A stretch of 64,000 bases of DNA. Origin: Hymenopus coronatus. Lineage: Eukaryota; Arthropoda; Insecta; Mantodea; Hymenopodidae. Below the pieces are notes generated by a model. The model saw nothing but the letters and a program-made list of their open reading frames with translations. It had not been told where the DNA came from and ran no database searches. Shown here one piece after another: positions 8,783-19,215 of this stretch; positions within the stretch are counted from its first letter, which is position 1, and every line of letters starts with the position of its first letter. Position numbers and translations under genes: made by a program. Location: NCBI GenBank assembly GCA_030762935.1, contig CM060898.1, positions 98,190,781 through 98,254,780 of the forward strand. The letters run 5' to 3'.

Positions 8783-9650
8783 GTTTACTTTCCCTACGAA
8801 TTATAGTTAGTAGTGGAAGTATATCCCACCCAAAAGTTCATTGGAAATATGTTTTGACGTCCCTTGGATCTAAAAAGGTCATTTTTTTAAAAAAATATCT
8901 GTGTGTGTAAACAGCTAAGTAGATCAACAACAAACATTAAATACCAAACTTGACATTTTAATCCAACACCTTTCAAAGATGTGAGAGGAAGATTTGCAAG
9001 AAAATTCTTCAAACCTAAACTACTCTTTATAAGTAAGAATTTTTTCTAACTTTTGAATTATTTTCAGATTGGCTAACGATCTTCATTAAAACACCATTTG
9101 TTTCACATATTTTTATGAAAAATAAAATGCATATCTTGAATTTAAGGAGAATTCCCTCTGAACTCCTCTTCATGTGCCAGATGGCTGCTTCGAAACAAAA
9201 TGATCGAATATTCGATACATACGTAATGAAAAAGGTTGTTCGAAATCCCGTAGGTACAAAGAAGGTTAAACCAAACACAGAATCTGCAATACCAAATGGA
9301 ATTACTTTTGCATAAATAGTAAACTATAAGAAATAGACAAAATCTTATTACAAACAAAGGTGTATATCTCTTTAAAAAGCTCAATTTATGATGGAATCAT
9401 TTTTTGAGTTGACAATTTTCGAGATGTACTTTATCATGGCTTGAATTTTCCAATAGATATTCATAAATTTCAGAGATGGAAAGTCGTCATTCATTTTTCA
9501 TTTGATTCATACCTGGTCACGTGAAGAGACCAAAATTTAATTGTATCACTTTCTTCCTGGTTATTTCCTTGTTTCGTTTCTAGCTAGATAAAATCATTTC
9601 TGCTAATGTTTCATTTCAATTAGCATGAGAGGACAGAGGATATATAGAGG
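8783..9650 (-). repeat. R-repeat copy with a ~120-bp foreign insert
   Basis: Minus-strand R-repeat from TTTACTTTCCCTACGAATTA (8785) through AAATACCAAACTTGACAT, TGCATATCTTGAATTT and ATTAGCATGAGAGGACAG near 9635. Between CTCTTCATGTGCCAG (~9180) and TTTGCATAAATAGTAAACT (~9307), where other copies run straight on, about 120 bases of unrelated sequence are inserted. Confidence 0.75.
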
Positions 9651-10470
9651 AATATTTTTTTTTACTTTCTCTACACGTACTTATGCGCATAGTGTATAGA
9701 TAAGCAATTGTAATGCACCCAAAAATTCGATACCGAGATATATGTTTTGAGACCCCCTGAATAAAAAAAAAACATGTTTATAAAAAATGTCGTGTGTGTA
9801 TGTGTGTCTGAGGGCAGCATAGCTCAAAAACGAAAATTCTGTTAAAAACCAAACTTTGTATTTAGGTTGGGTATCTTCCCCAACCCCAAACTACCCTTTA
9901 CATGAAACTTTTTCGAAAAGTTTGATTTTCTCAAAAATGGCTCTAAACATTTTGATTAAAATATCGTATATTGAAGATATTTATTTACCTGACAATTAAA
10001 ATATACATCTTGAATTTTCTGGGAATAGGCTCTGAAGACAACTTTATTTGGGACGAATTATACGGCATTTAAAACCGTTAAACCGTAAGAAATGGACAAA
10101 AGCTTACCACACAAAAAAATGTAGAGCACACAGAATTATTTGCATTTTCCGCGTGGAATTGAGCGTTTTTGAGTTATTCCTTGCTTTTGATTTCACCTTT
10201 AAAATACTCACAGTTTTCTCGCACAGAAATTTGTGAACTACTGTCCAAATAAACAAAGGTGCTTCAGTCACATAGAAACCAGATTTTGACTTCACTTTAA
10301 CCTATAGTATTCCCTTATTTCCCTTCTACTTACAAGGAAGCTAGTAATAAGAGCTATTCTGCTAATTTTTTCTCGATTAGAGTGAAGTAAATAGAAGCAT
10401 AAGCTTTTTGATATTGTTTTTGCAGAGCTGTAGAGAAATTCATGTAAATAGAACACATCAGATTTGTTTA
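9651..10470 (-). repeat. R-repeat copy, full length
   Basis: It opens with TACTTTCTCTACACGTACTT, continues AAATTCGATACCGAGATATA, AGCTCAAAAACGAAAATTCT, TTTAAAACCGTTAAACCGTAAG, and ends with the head complement GTAGAGAAATTCATGTAAATAG and ACACATCAGATTTG. It directly follows another minus-strand copy head to tail. The 107- and 63-codon minus frames fall in this repeat. Confidence 0.85.
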
Positions 10471-10945
10471 AGAATATTTTACTGCAGAATGTACAGAAAA
10501 GCAATGTATGTAACAGATTTTCTGGATAGAATTCGACGATTTTTGTATCTATGGAGAGAAAGTAAAAACGCAATACAGCTATATCATTTCTAGCATTAAC
10601 AGGTTTTCCAAACACGAACCGAAAGATATTTACAGGAAGTGTAAAATGTTATCAGAGTACAAAAACAATATTTTCCCTGAAAAGATGTGAAGTAATATGA
10701 GTACAAAGAGAAAGAGGAAATATTTCGACATCAAAGCAACGTAACCAGGGTGTGGCTAACCCACTTTTCTTGGTCTTCTCAACTTGGATATTTAATTTTG
10801 TTTAAAGTAGAAATCCTACTGCCCTAACTCCTTTTTTGTTCAAGCTGAACCACCCGTTTATTTAATGTCGTCTTAAGTAAATGTTCACAGCTCAAAGGAT
10901 CTGACACAATATTCAATTAATCTCTCTTAATTTGTTCTATCATTT
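10471..10945. other. No gene seen
   Basis: 475 bases of AT-rich, unique-looking spacer between R-repeats of opposite orientation. No recognised motif. Confidence 0.5.
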
Positions 10946-11655
10946 AAAAATATGACGTGTTACTCACGTGACTTTCTCTAGCCGTTCTACAAACTTCTTA
11001 CATAAGATTATTCTTCTTTCTGCACCTTCTTAATCGAGGTTCTTATTACTTAGTTCCTTATAATTAGGAAGAAAATAGGGGAATACACTAGGCTAAATCG
11101 ATAGTAAAATGTTTTAAAAGCTGTCGTTATGCGATTGTCATTATAAATCACTTTTCTTGGCCAGGAGTAGAACAAAAGCAAAATGGACACTACCGTCTGA
11201 GAAAAGTATAAGTACTTCACAACTGAAACTAATAACAATGGATACCTCGAAAACGGTAAGCTCCACGAAAAAAATGTATATGACGTAATTTGTGTATTTT
11301 AACAGGGCCTACGGTTTTTGTATAGTAAGTTTTTGTCTATCTCTTATGGTTTACTAGTTATGCCAAATTATGCAAAAGTCATCCAGAATAAACAGGTCTT
11401 TAGAAGCTAATCCCAGAAAATTCAAGATATACATTATATTTGTCAGGTAAATATCTTTTATATACGATATTTTGATCAAAATCGTTGAGCCATTTTTAAG
11501 AAAATCAAAATTTTCGAAAAAAGTTCCAAGTAAAGGGTAGTTTGGGGTGGGGAGATTTTTCTCAAAATCTTCGTGTTGCATCCCTGGAAGATACTGAACT
11601 TAAATACCAAGTTTGGTATTTTAGCTACTTTTCGATTTTGAGTTATCGTGTTCAG

Positions 11656-11686
<31 letters not shown>

Positions 11687-11838
11687 CGTTTTTCTGGAAA
11701 TGCTTTTTTTTTTATTCAGGGTGTCCTAAAACATGTATTTCCGGTGAAATCTCGACATCGAATTTTTTGGGTGGAATACAATACTTCTCTATCCCTATGT
11801 ACATTGTACAAACGGGGTTAGAGAAAGTAAAAATATGA
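10946..11838 (+). repeat. R-repeat copy, full length (array member 1)
   Basis: Head ATGACGTGTTACTCACGTGAC and ACTTTCTCTAGC, then GGTTTACTAGTTATGCC, ATTCAAGATATACATTATAT, AATACCAAGTTTGGTATTTT (11606), an (AC)12 run at 11655-11683, TTTCCGGTGAAATCTCGACA, and the tail TATGTACATTGTAC then GAGAAAGTAAAAAT. It is joined almost without spacer to the next plus-strand copy. Confidence 0.88.
11655..11683. repeat. (AC)n microsatellite inside R-repeat
   Basis: The longest clean instance of the dinucleotide run that most R-repeats carry at this position. It produces His-Thr or Val-Cys repeats in spurious frames. Confidence 0.95.
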
Positions 11839-12610
11839 GGTATTACTTCACATACCACTCTACGTCTCTGCATCTAATTATTGTTAAAAATTTTATTTTT
11901 CATTTACTACATACTAATCAAGAAAAAAATTAGTATAAATGGTGTTTTACTTGCTTCCTTGCAAGTAGAAGGAAAATAAAGAAATACCATAGGCTAAAGT
12001 GACAGTCAAATCTTTTAAAAAGCTGGTTTTCTGTGTGGTTGAAGTTCCTTTTTTGTATGGCCAGGAGTTGATAAATTCCCGCATGAGAAACGTATAAGTA
12101 TTTTAAAACTGATACCATTATAAACGAATATCTCAAGAGCGGTCAACTCCACGAGAAGAATGTATGTAACATAATTCGTATACTTTAACAAACTTCACAT
12201 TTATTGCTAAGTAAAGCTTTGTCTATCTGTTATGGTTTACCAGTTATGCAAAATTCCGCAAAATTCATCCAGATTAAAGATGTCTTCAGAGGCTATTCAC
12301 CGAAAATTCAAGATATACCCTTTATTTGCAATGTATGTAAATATATTTAACATGCGAAATTGTGACCAAATTCGTTAGAACCATTTTTGAGAAAGTCAAA
12401 ATTTTCGAACATTTTTCAAATGTCGTGGGATTTTTTTTGAAAGTCTTCATTTCACATCCATGGAAGACACTGAACTTAAATATCAAGCTTTTTTATTTCA
12501 GAGGATCCCAAAACGAGTATTTCCGGTGAAATCCCGGTATCGGATATATAAGTGCAATGCAATACCTTCTCTATGCACTATGTACATAGTACATGTAGCG
12601 AAAGTAAATA
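11839..12610 (+). repeat. R-repeat copy with internal deletion (array member 2)
   Basis: It begins GAGGTATTACTTCACATACC, then CTCTACGTCTCTGCATCT, directly after the preceding tail. It has all central blocks to TGGAAGACACTGAACTTAAA (12463), then skips the (AC)n region to AGAGGATCCCAAAACGAGTA and ends TATGTACATAGTACATGTAG. The deletion removes about 100 bases. Confidence 0.85.
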
Positions 12611-12866
12611 GCATATATTACTATGTACCTACATGGCAGGTAAAGAGGTATTTCAGTTCAAAAAATTCGTATGGAGGTTTCATCGGAATTGTCATTTAGT
12701 AGATCTTATATAAAAATTTAAAACTCGACTACAATACATTCACATGACAAACTCTAATTATTCTGCAAGAAGTTATTCTTCTGTCTAATTCAAGCTAATC
12801 GAGATAAACAGCAGAAATGATTTTATTTTCTTGTAAGTACAAGGCATATAAAGGAGTACAATACGA
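12611..12866. repeat. Two R-repeat stubs, opposite orientation
   Basis: 12611-12700 is a minus-strand tail stub (ACTATGTACCTACATGGCAG, AAAAATTCGTATGGAGG). 12725-12866 is a plus-strand head stub (ACATTCACATGACAAACTC, AAGCTAATCGAGATAAACAG, TCTTGTAAGTAC). They sit between two complete plus-strand copies. Confidence 0.7.
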
Positions 12867-13730
12867 AAAAATCTGATGTTACATTCACATGACATTCTCT
12901 ACATCTCTGCAACAAATTATTGTTAAAAAGCTTATTATTCTATTTACTTAAGGCTAATAAAAAAATGCAGAAACAGTCTTATTACTTGCTTCCTTGTAAG
13001 TAGAAGCGAAATAAGGGAGTACCATAGGTTAAAGTAGTAGTCAAAAGCAGGTTGCTATGTGACTGAAGTTCCTTTGTATTTATGAACAGTAGTTGACTAA
13101 GTCCTGTGGGAGAAGAGTATAAGTTTTTAAAGCTGAAACCAAAAACAAGAAATATCTCAAAAACGATCAACTCCATGAAAAAATGCATATAACATAAATT
13201 ATGTGTTTTAGAGTGCTCTACACTTTTTTTGTTAAGTTTTTTTTCTATCTCTTATGGTTTAGCAGTTATGCCAAATTCCGCAAAAATTCGTCCAGAATAA
13301 AGTAGTCTTTAGAGGTTATTCCCAGAAAATTCAAGATATACATTTTATTTGTCAGGTAAATATCCTTAATATATGGTATTTTAATCAAAATCGTTTGAGC
13401 CATTTTTGAGAAAATAAAAATGTTCGAAAAAAGTTCCATGCAAAGAGTAGTTGGAGAGGGGGATTTTTCTCAAAATCTTCGTATCGTATATCTGGAAGAT
13501 ACTGAACCTAAATACCAAGTTTGTATTTTATCGACTTTTCGTTTTTGAGTTATCGTGTTCTCAGACACATGGACACACACATGGACCTTTTTCTTAAACT
13601 TTTTCTTTTTTTAATACAGGTGGCCCTAAAACATATATTTTTGGTGAAATGTCGTTATCGAATTTTTGGGTGGAGTGTAATACCTTCTCTATATGCTATG
13701 TATATAGTACGTGTAGAGAAAGTAAAAATT
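12867..13730 (+). repeat. R-repeat copy, full length (array member 3)
   Basis: Head TCTGATGTTACATTCACATG, then GTTGCTATGTGACTGAAGTT, TATGGTTTAGCAGTTATGCC, TTCAAGATATACATTTTATT, CTGGAAGATACTGAACCT, a short (AC) run, TTTTGGTGAAATGTCGTTAT and the tail hairpin TATATGCTATGTATATAGTA followed by CGTGTAGAGAAAGTAAAAAT. It is a good example for deriving a consensus. Confidence 0.88.
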
Positions 13731-14565
13731 ACAAAACTGTCGAAAAATTATTCCGCCTACGTTGGACTTAGAAAAAATCGCGCGTTACAAGTTTGAAAGA
13801 AGAGCCGAAGAATAAGCTTTTACAGATTTGGTGGAGAGAGTCATGTGAATGTAGTACATGAGAATTTTTACATTGGATCACACATACAATCACACCCTTG
13901 ACCTCTAGGTTCTGTGGAATATTCTTAATTACTGATAAATCGTGCCCCCAGCTGGGAAATGAACTAGTGTCCCCTCCCCTTATTTCACCAATTCAACCAC
14001 GGGGTCAGTCTATATAAATGTTATGATGTAATAATTCCAGCATTTACTTACACACTGTGTTACTGTGGGAAATTAAGCTGAGAACAAAGTATTACTTTGT
14101 GGTGATAGGGCGAATTGGCTTTCATCATTTATACTCGTATCATGGCTTATACCTCGAAGGTTATTAGGAATGCAAACACGCAATGCAGTATACCAAATGA
14201 ATCGATGTTTAACAACAAAATGGTACCTGCAGGCTATGTGGCCAAAGCGGAATCTGACACCAAAACAATATCGGCTGTAAATTCAATATTTCAAATGAAC
14301 ATATAACCAGAAAACAGATAGGTAGGCTGCGCTAAATCTAAAGTGAACCATTTGGGAAGTTAAAACTGATTCTATTTCAAATACATAACCAAACGCCTAA
14401 ATCACAGCAGTAATTCCAAGAGCTGATATTAAAACCTGCATTTTTTCGTTTCCAATTTTCCGAGTGTTGTGTCAAATTGGACCCATTTCGAGATGTGTAA
14501 TTACTCCAGGCAATTCTTGTTTTATATATCTATTGATGGTCTTTTTTCCTTTTACCTTATTTTAC
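13731..14565. other. No gene seen; possible decayed tRNA-like SINE
   Basis: About 835 bases. At 13890-14010 the minus strand reads CCCGTGGTTGAATTGGTGAA (box A-like) and ACTAGTTCATTTCCCAGC (box B-like), suggesting an old tRNA-derived SINE of low certainty. The 63-codon frame at 14115-14306 is unrecognised. Confidence 0.4.
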
Positions 14566-14845
14566 AACGTAAGTACAATGTACATGGTAGGTAGAGAAGG
14601 TATTGTATTTCACCCAAAAATTCGAAACTTATATTTCAGCGAAAATGTGTGATATTGAGACCCCCTGTATCCAAAAAAGTAAGTTTTAGGGAAAGATCAG
14701 TGTATGTGCATCCGCGCGCGCGTATGAGATGTTTACATTACAAATAAAATGTATATCTTGAAATTCCTGGGAAAACTTCTGAAGTCCTCTTCATTCTGAA
14801 TGAATTTTGCACAAGTGCTAAATCATATGAGATATATAAGCTCAC
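14566..14845 (-). repeat. R-repeat copy, internally deleted
   Basis: Tail part (TACAATGTACATGGTAGGTA, AAATTCGAAACTTATATTT, CGCGCGCGT run) joins directly to the ATAAAATGTATATCTTGAAA block and stops at CTAAATCATATGAGATAT. The middle ~250 bases and the head are missing. It is almost head to head with the next copy. Confidence 0.75.
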
Positions 14846-14849
14846 TAGA

Positions 14850-15948
14850 AAAATATGATGTGTTCCAATCACATGACTCTCACTACATCTCTACAATAAA
14901 TTTTAGTTAAAAAGCTTATCCTATTTACTTAATGCTAATCGAGAAAAAAAATAACAAAAATCGTCTTATTACTTGCCTCCTTGCAAGTATAAGGTGAATA
15001 AGAAGATACCATAGGCTAAAGCGATAGGCAGATATTTTAAAACCTAGTTGCTATATGATTGAAGTTCCTTTGATGTATGGACAAGAGTTGACAAATTTCC
15101 GTATCAGAAAGTATAATTATTTTAAAGCTGAAAATAACCCGGCGGAGGACGATGGATTTTTTGGGCGTAAAAATCCTTAGCTTAGTTTCCTTCGGAAGGA
15201 AAATAAAGCCGTTGGTCCCGTATCGTAGATTTACGGCACGTAAAAGAACCTTAAGCCTGATAGAGAGGCCTCTGAGCAAAATTAAGCGGTCTTTCACGCC
15301 CAATTTAGAATGGGACGCTGAGAACCACAGCAGTTAAAGAGCGTCCATAAATAACACGCCATTTACATTTTGAAGCTGAAGATAATAACGAGGTATTTCT
15401 CAAAATCGGTCAACTTCACAAAAATAATGCATATAACATAAATTGTGTGTTTTGAAAAGATCTGCTTTTTTGTTAGCTAAGTTTTCACCTATCCCTTATG
15501 GTTTACCAGTTATGCAAAATTCCGAAAATTCAAGACATCAGAGTCCATTCCCAAAATATTGAAGATATACATTTTAGTTCTCATGAAAGTATCTTAAATA
15601 TGAAAGACTTTAATCAAAATCGTTAGAGCCATTTTTGATAAAATCAAAATTGTCAAAATTTTTCCATGCAAAGGGTAGTTGGGGTGGCGGAATTTTCTTG
15701 AAAATCTTCCGTGTCGCATCCTTGGAAGATACCGAACTTAAATACCAGGTTTGGTATTTAGCTGTCTTTTCGTTTTTGAGCTATGCTGCCCCCCCCCACA
15801 CACACACACACTGAAAGACCCTGTCACGGACATTTTTCTAAAAGTGCTTTTTTTGGATTCAGGGGGTCTCAAAACTTGTATTTCCTGTGAAATCTCAGTA
15901 TCGAATTTTTGGGTAGAACATAATATCTACCTTCTCTATATGCTATGT
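14850..15948 (+). repeat. R-repeat copy, full length, split by SINE H
   Basis: Head TATGATGTGTTCCAATCACA at 14851. The copy is interrupted at 15137 by a family-H SINE and resumes at 15368 with the duplicated target. It then continues GGTTTACCAGTTATGC, GAGCCATTTTTGATAAAATC, CTTGGAAGATACCGAAC, an (AC) run, and ATCTCAGTATCGAATTTTTG to a tail cut in CTATATGCTATGT. Confidence 0.85.
15138..15367 (+). mobile_element. SINE family H copy, 5'-truncated, with target duplication
   Basis: It reads CCCGGCGGAGGACGATGGAT, then AAATAAAGCCGTTGGTCCCG, TAGATTTACGGCACGTAAAA, GAGGCCTCTGAGCAAAATTA, AGAGCGTCCATAAATAACAC and a CATTTAC tail. Flanks TTTTAAAGCTGAAAATAA (15120-15137) and TTTTGAAGCTGAAGATAA (15368-15385) agree at 16 of 18 bases. 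The tRNA-like head is missing up to the box B end. Frames of 61-88 codons here recur in other copies and are not genes. Confidence 0.88.
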
Positions 15949-16268
15949 TTGTATTTTTTGCATTTTTGTTGTAAGCTAACGTATCGAAGATATTCCTTCT
16001 TTTTGGTTTAAATTTTACTTTTCTCAGTAGAAACTCATCTTTTGTTTTTATTTTATTTCTGACCATGCATAGAAACAAATTTCAATCATAACTGCATAGC
16101 GGGAGCTTATAAAACATTTGACTATCGCTTTAGCATGATGAATTCCTTTAATTTTCTTCTACTTAAGGAAGTAAGTAATAAGAACATTTGCTAATGCCTG
16201 TATCGATTAGCATGATGTATAAACAAGAAAGATATTTTGTAAGAAGTTTCTAGAACAGATAGAGAAAT
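15949..16268 (-). repeat. R-repeat head half
   Basis: Minus-strand R fragment from GTTGTAAGCTAACGTATCGA, GATATTCCTTCTTTTTGG to ATCGATTAGCATGATGTATA and the head complement AGAGAAATAAATGGAACAG. It abuts the tail of the preceding plus-strand copy. Confidence 0.75.
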
Positions 16269-16311
16269 AAATGGAACAGGAAAGATTTTTCTTTTTTTTT
16301 TATCGTAATGC

Positions 16312-16525
16312 ACATTAACCTGGTTGGTCATATCGGGCAATAATAAAATTATTTGAAAATGATCTCGGGTCCATGGAACTTAAAATTAGGAACTCAACAT
16401 TCATTCTCACATAACGGAAAACCCCGAAAAAAACTATTCAGAATAACTCATTCTAAGCGAGATTCGAAATCTCCGCCTCCTAAATATAAGGCAGATACGC
16501 TACCCCTACACTAACAAAGCACTTT
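16312..16525 (-). mobile_element. SINE family F copy, decayed
   Basis: It matches the other F copies at 24297 and 62655: AACCTGGTTGGTCATATCGG, GTCCATGGAACTTAAAATTA, GGAAAACCCCGAAAAAAACT, AAGCGAGATTCGAAATCTCC (box B complement GATTCGAAATC), AGGCAGATACGCTACCCCTA (box A complement). The tRNA-like head is at the right end, so the element lies on the minus strand. Confidence 0.8.
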
Positions 16526-16554
16526 TTGTAGGTATTTCAGTCGTGTGGTATCTG

Positions 16555-17310
16555 TGAGCAACATAACTTAAAAGCGAAAAGTCCATAGAATACCAAACTT
16601 GGTATTCACGTTTAGTATTTCCCAAAAATACTACACGAAGATCTTCGAGGAAATTCCTCGACCCCAAACTACACTTTACATGGAAAAATATTCGATAATT
16701 TTAATTTTCTCAAAAATGGATTTAACAATTTTTATTAAAATGACGTATAATAAAGATATCTACATGACAAAATGTATACCTTTTTTTTTTTTTTTGGTAG
16801 TGTTTAACGCCCGCTTTAACTACTTATGGTACCGCAGGCAAAATGTATACCTATTTTGAATTTCCTGGGAATCACTTCTGGAATTTTGTTCATTCTGGAT
16901 GATTTTTGCATAACTGGTAAACCGTAAGAGATAAATCAAAACTTATTACACAAAAAATTGCAGATCTCGTCAAAACACAACATTTTTGTTGTAGAGTTAC
17001 CGTTTCCGAGATATTCCTTGTTATTGGTTTCAATCTTAGAATTCTTATACTTTTCTCAAACAGGAATGTGTCCGTGATTCTTTTGTTTTACTCTCTGTTT
17101 GCAAAGAAGCGAATTTCAATGATAATCGCATACTGTCAGCAGTTAAAACATTTGACTATCGTTTTGCATCATGAATTCTGATTTTCCTACTATTCATAAG
17201 GAACTAAGTAATAAGACCTTATCTTGATTAGCATAGAATAGAAAGAAAATGTTTTCTAAAAAATATATTTGTAGAACTGGTAGAGGAAATCATATGCATG
17301 GAAAACATAA
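16555..17310 (-). repeat. R-repeat copy, tail end missing
   Basis: It starts inside the element (AACTTAAAAGCGAAAAGTCC, ATACCAAACTTGGTATTCAC) and runs through ATTTTCTCAAAAATGGATTT, a SINE stub, AACTGGTAAACCGTAAGAGA, GAGATATTCCTTGTTATTGG to the head complement near 17300. It carries a tiny family-D insertion at 16782-16838. Confidence 0.82.
16782..16838 (-). mobile_element. 57-bp 3'-end stub of SINE family D with 14-bp target duplication
   Basis: A T run followed by GGTAGTGTTTAACGCCCGCT and ACCGCAGG is the complement of the family-D 3' end and A tail. It is bracketed by perfect copies of CAAAATGTATACCT at 16768-16781 and 16839-16852. This is what extreme 5' truncation during target-primed reverse transcription leaves. 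Confidence 0.9.
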
Positions 17311-17317
17311 AAATTGT

Positions 17318-17532
17318 AATGCAAATACCTTCAATAGGTGACATTTAAATCAAAATAGTTAGAGCCTTTATTGAGATAAACGAACATTAGGAAAACTATT
17401 CCAATTTAAAGAGTAGTAGGAAATTGGGGAGTTTGTTAATACGCTTCGTGTCGCATCTTTGGAAGATTATGAACTGAAATACCAATCCTTTTGTTTTTGA
17501 GTTATGCTGTACGCGAGCGCGCACACACAGTA
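17318..17532 (+). repeat. R-repeat internal fragment
   Basis: Plus-strand central blocks only: TTAAATCAAAATAGTTAGAG, TAAAGAGTAGTAGGAAATTG, CGTGTCGCATCTTTGGAAGA, GTTTTTGAGTTATGCTGT and a short (AC) run. Confidence 0.75.
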
Positions 17533-17879
17533 GAACATACTTAGCTCAATTGAATTATAGTTGGGCTCATCGTTACTGTCAGTGTAAATTACTCCTAGAG
17601 TAACCTACATCCGTAATAAGTAAAGATGCTAATGACGGAAAGGCTAGCAACTGGGCCTTCGCATAGCCGATTGCTTCCGGCACATTTTATTTCCTCTATG
17701 AACATAGGGAAGGATGAAGGGAGAGAACCGAAGGGCGATCAGATGCGGATGACGACGGTGCAAGCAAGTATGGGGTCCCCAACGTTTCCAGATAGAACTT
17801 ATTCAACGTCGTAGCTCACTCCCGCAAACTCCTTAATCCCTGGTGTAATTGCGAAAGAGCACCTCACCGAAATATTTCT
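17533..17879. other. No gene seen; GC-richer spacer
   Basis: Nearly 350 bases with higher GC than the surroundings, leading into a cluster of SINEs. The 62-codon frame at 17626-17814 is unrecognised. This could be another SINE body whose sister copies are outside the window. Confidence 0.4.
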
Positions 17880-18150
17880 AAGGCATATCCTGTCCTGTAA
17901 TGACTCCAAGAAGAAACCTTTAAAGAGGCTAAGACACCGCTCAGCCGACCACCTTCGCCTGTTCCATCAACCCTGAAACGGATCACAAGAAATGCCATGG
18001 GAGAAGATGATCCCCCCTCCCACTATTTTCATACCGATCCGGGAAACCAAGAAAAGCACATGGTTATAGAACTTGAGACCTCCCAAATGCATGCCACGAA
18101 ATTACCGTCTAAGCCATCATGCGTGGCGTAGCCTCTTCCGATTAGAATTA
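17880..18150 (-). mobile_element. SINE family K copy
   Basis: The minus strand reads GGCTTAGACGGTAATTTCGT (box A-like), GCATTTGGGAGGTCTCAAGT (box B region), then a body with CTTTTCTTGGTTTCCCGGAT. It shares the ATTCGGGAGGT/GGTTC phrase order with copies near 18955 and 61640. Boundaries approximate. Confidence 0.55.
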
Positions 18151-18274
18151 GGAATAGGATATCTACTGATGGAGGTGGTTATGGAGCCTACGCCCCAGGA
18201 GGGAGGGATGAGACGACAGAATGCACCGGGCGGCCAGAACTAGGAGTGACGGCACAATAATGATAGGGTCCCTA

Positions 18275-18525
18275 CGTCGTCCTGCGTGATCTAAGAGTAA
18301 CGTGCTAGCCTCTGGTTCGTGTGCTCAAACTTGGCGGAAGACGATGGACTTTTTCGGGTGTAAAAATCAATCCGCAGCATGGCTACCTTCGGAAGGGATA
18401 TAAAGCCGTTGATCCCGTGTTGTAGATGCACCTCAAGCCTGAGCAAAATTAAGCGGTCTTTTACGCCCAATATAGAGTGGGTCGCTAAAAAGCGCATTAG
18501 TTAAAAAGAGTACATAAATAAACCT
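18275..18525 (+). mobile_element. SINE family H copy with head
   Basis: Head GTCGTCCTGCGTGATCTAAG then AACGTGCTAGCC and GTGCTCAAACTTGGCGGAAG matches the tRNA-like head of the 54738 copy in order. The body has GACGATGGACTTTTTCGGG, AAAGCCGTTGATCCCG, AATTAAGCGGTCTTTTACGC and the GTACATAAATAA tail. It lacks the TTTACGGCACGTAAAAG section. Confidence 0.78.
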
Positions 18526-18659
18526 AGACCTTAATTTTACAGAGTCCCTACAGTTTCCCGATTAAACCAGCCTAACAGTTGCACAGGCACATTGGGGACC
18601 CCGTGCCAACGTACCCTCTAGGGGTCATCCTCATACCGATTACCAGCCGAAGTCGGGGA

Positions 18660-18925
18660 TAAAATGGAAATGGAGTTTTATTTATGGACGCTCTTTATCT
18701 ACTGCAGTTCTCAGTGTCCCATTCTATTTTAGGCGGGAAAGACCGCTTAATTTTGCTCAGAGGCCTCTTAATCAGGCTTCAGGTTATTTTACTTTCTGCA
18801 AATCTACGACACGGGACCAACGGTTTTACTTCCCTTCCGAAGGAAGCGATGCTAAGGATTTCTACGTCCGAAAAAATCCATCGTCCTCCGCCGAGTTTGA
18901 ACCCGCGACCTTGGGTAAAGCAGCC
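18660..18925 (-). mobile_element. SINE family H copy, opposite strand
   Basis: Reverse complement of family H: left end AAAATGGAAATGGAGTTTTA is the (CCATTT)-type tail, then GGACGCTCTTTATCTACTGC, AGACCGCTTAATTTTGCTC, GACACGGGACCAACGG, AATCCATCGTCCTCCGCC and TTTGAACCCGCGACCTTGG (box B complement). It forms an inverted pair with the H copy 130 bases upstream. Confidence 0.85.
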
Positions 18926-18954
18926 GGGGATGGAGAGACACATAATGAGTTTGC

Positions 18955-19215
18955 TTTTTCCCTACCACGCCGAACCAGGTACTATTTCAGACACTTGCAG
19001 TCCGGAAAGAAACCAAAGGGATAAAGAATGAATTAAATTAAAATGAAAACGACATGGAAGGACAAGAAATTTAGGGGATGAAAGAAGCCTACCCAGCATT
19101 CGGCTGATGAGTCAGGGAAATCCCCTAAGAAGTCCATGGGTCAGATAGGTGAGCCACGGGGATAGAACCCGTTTCCCGAATGCTGGCTACAAACGAAATC
19201 GACTCAGACATCCCT
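18955..19215 (-). mobile_element. SINE family K copy
   Basis: The minus strand has CCAGCATTCGGGAAACGGGT, TCTATCCCCGTGGCTC (box B-like), then CATGGACTTCTTAGGGGATT and an A/T-rich tail (TTAAATTAAAATGAAAAC on the plus strand). It resembles 61640-61830 and the K copy at 17880. Confidence 0.6.

Noticed and set aside
11476..11679. Cysteine-valine-rich small proteins (MCVCVCVC-type) here and at 3907, 30681 and 63209
   Set aside because: Translations of (GT)n/(AC)n runs in R-repeats.
10946..13730. CRISPR-like or satellite array from the R-repeat run
   Set aside because: Units are ~800 bases, diverged, sometimes truncated or inverted, and the family is dispersed over the whole window. It is an interspersed repeat, not an array of short direct repeats with spacers.
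17626..17814. 62-codon frame in a GC-richer region
   Set aside because: The neighbourhood is a cluster of SINE bodies and the frame has no recognised domain.
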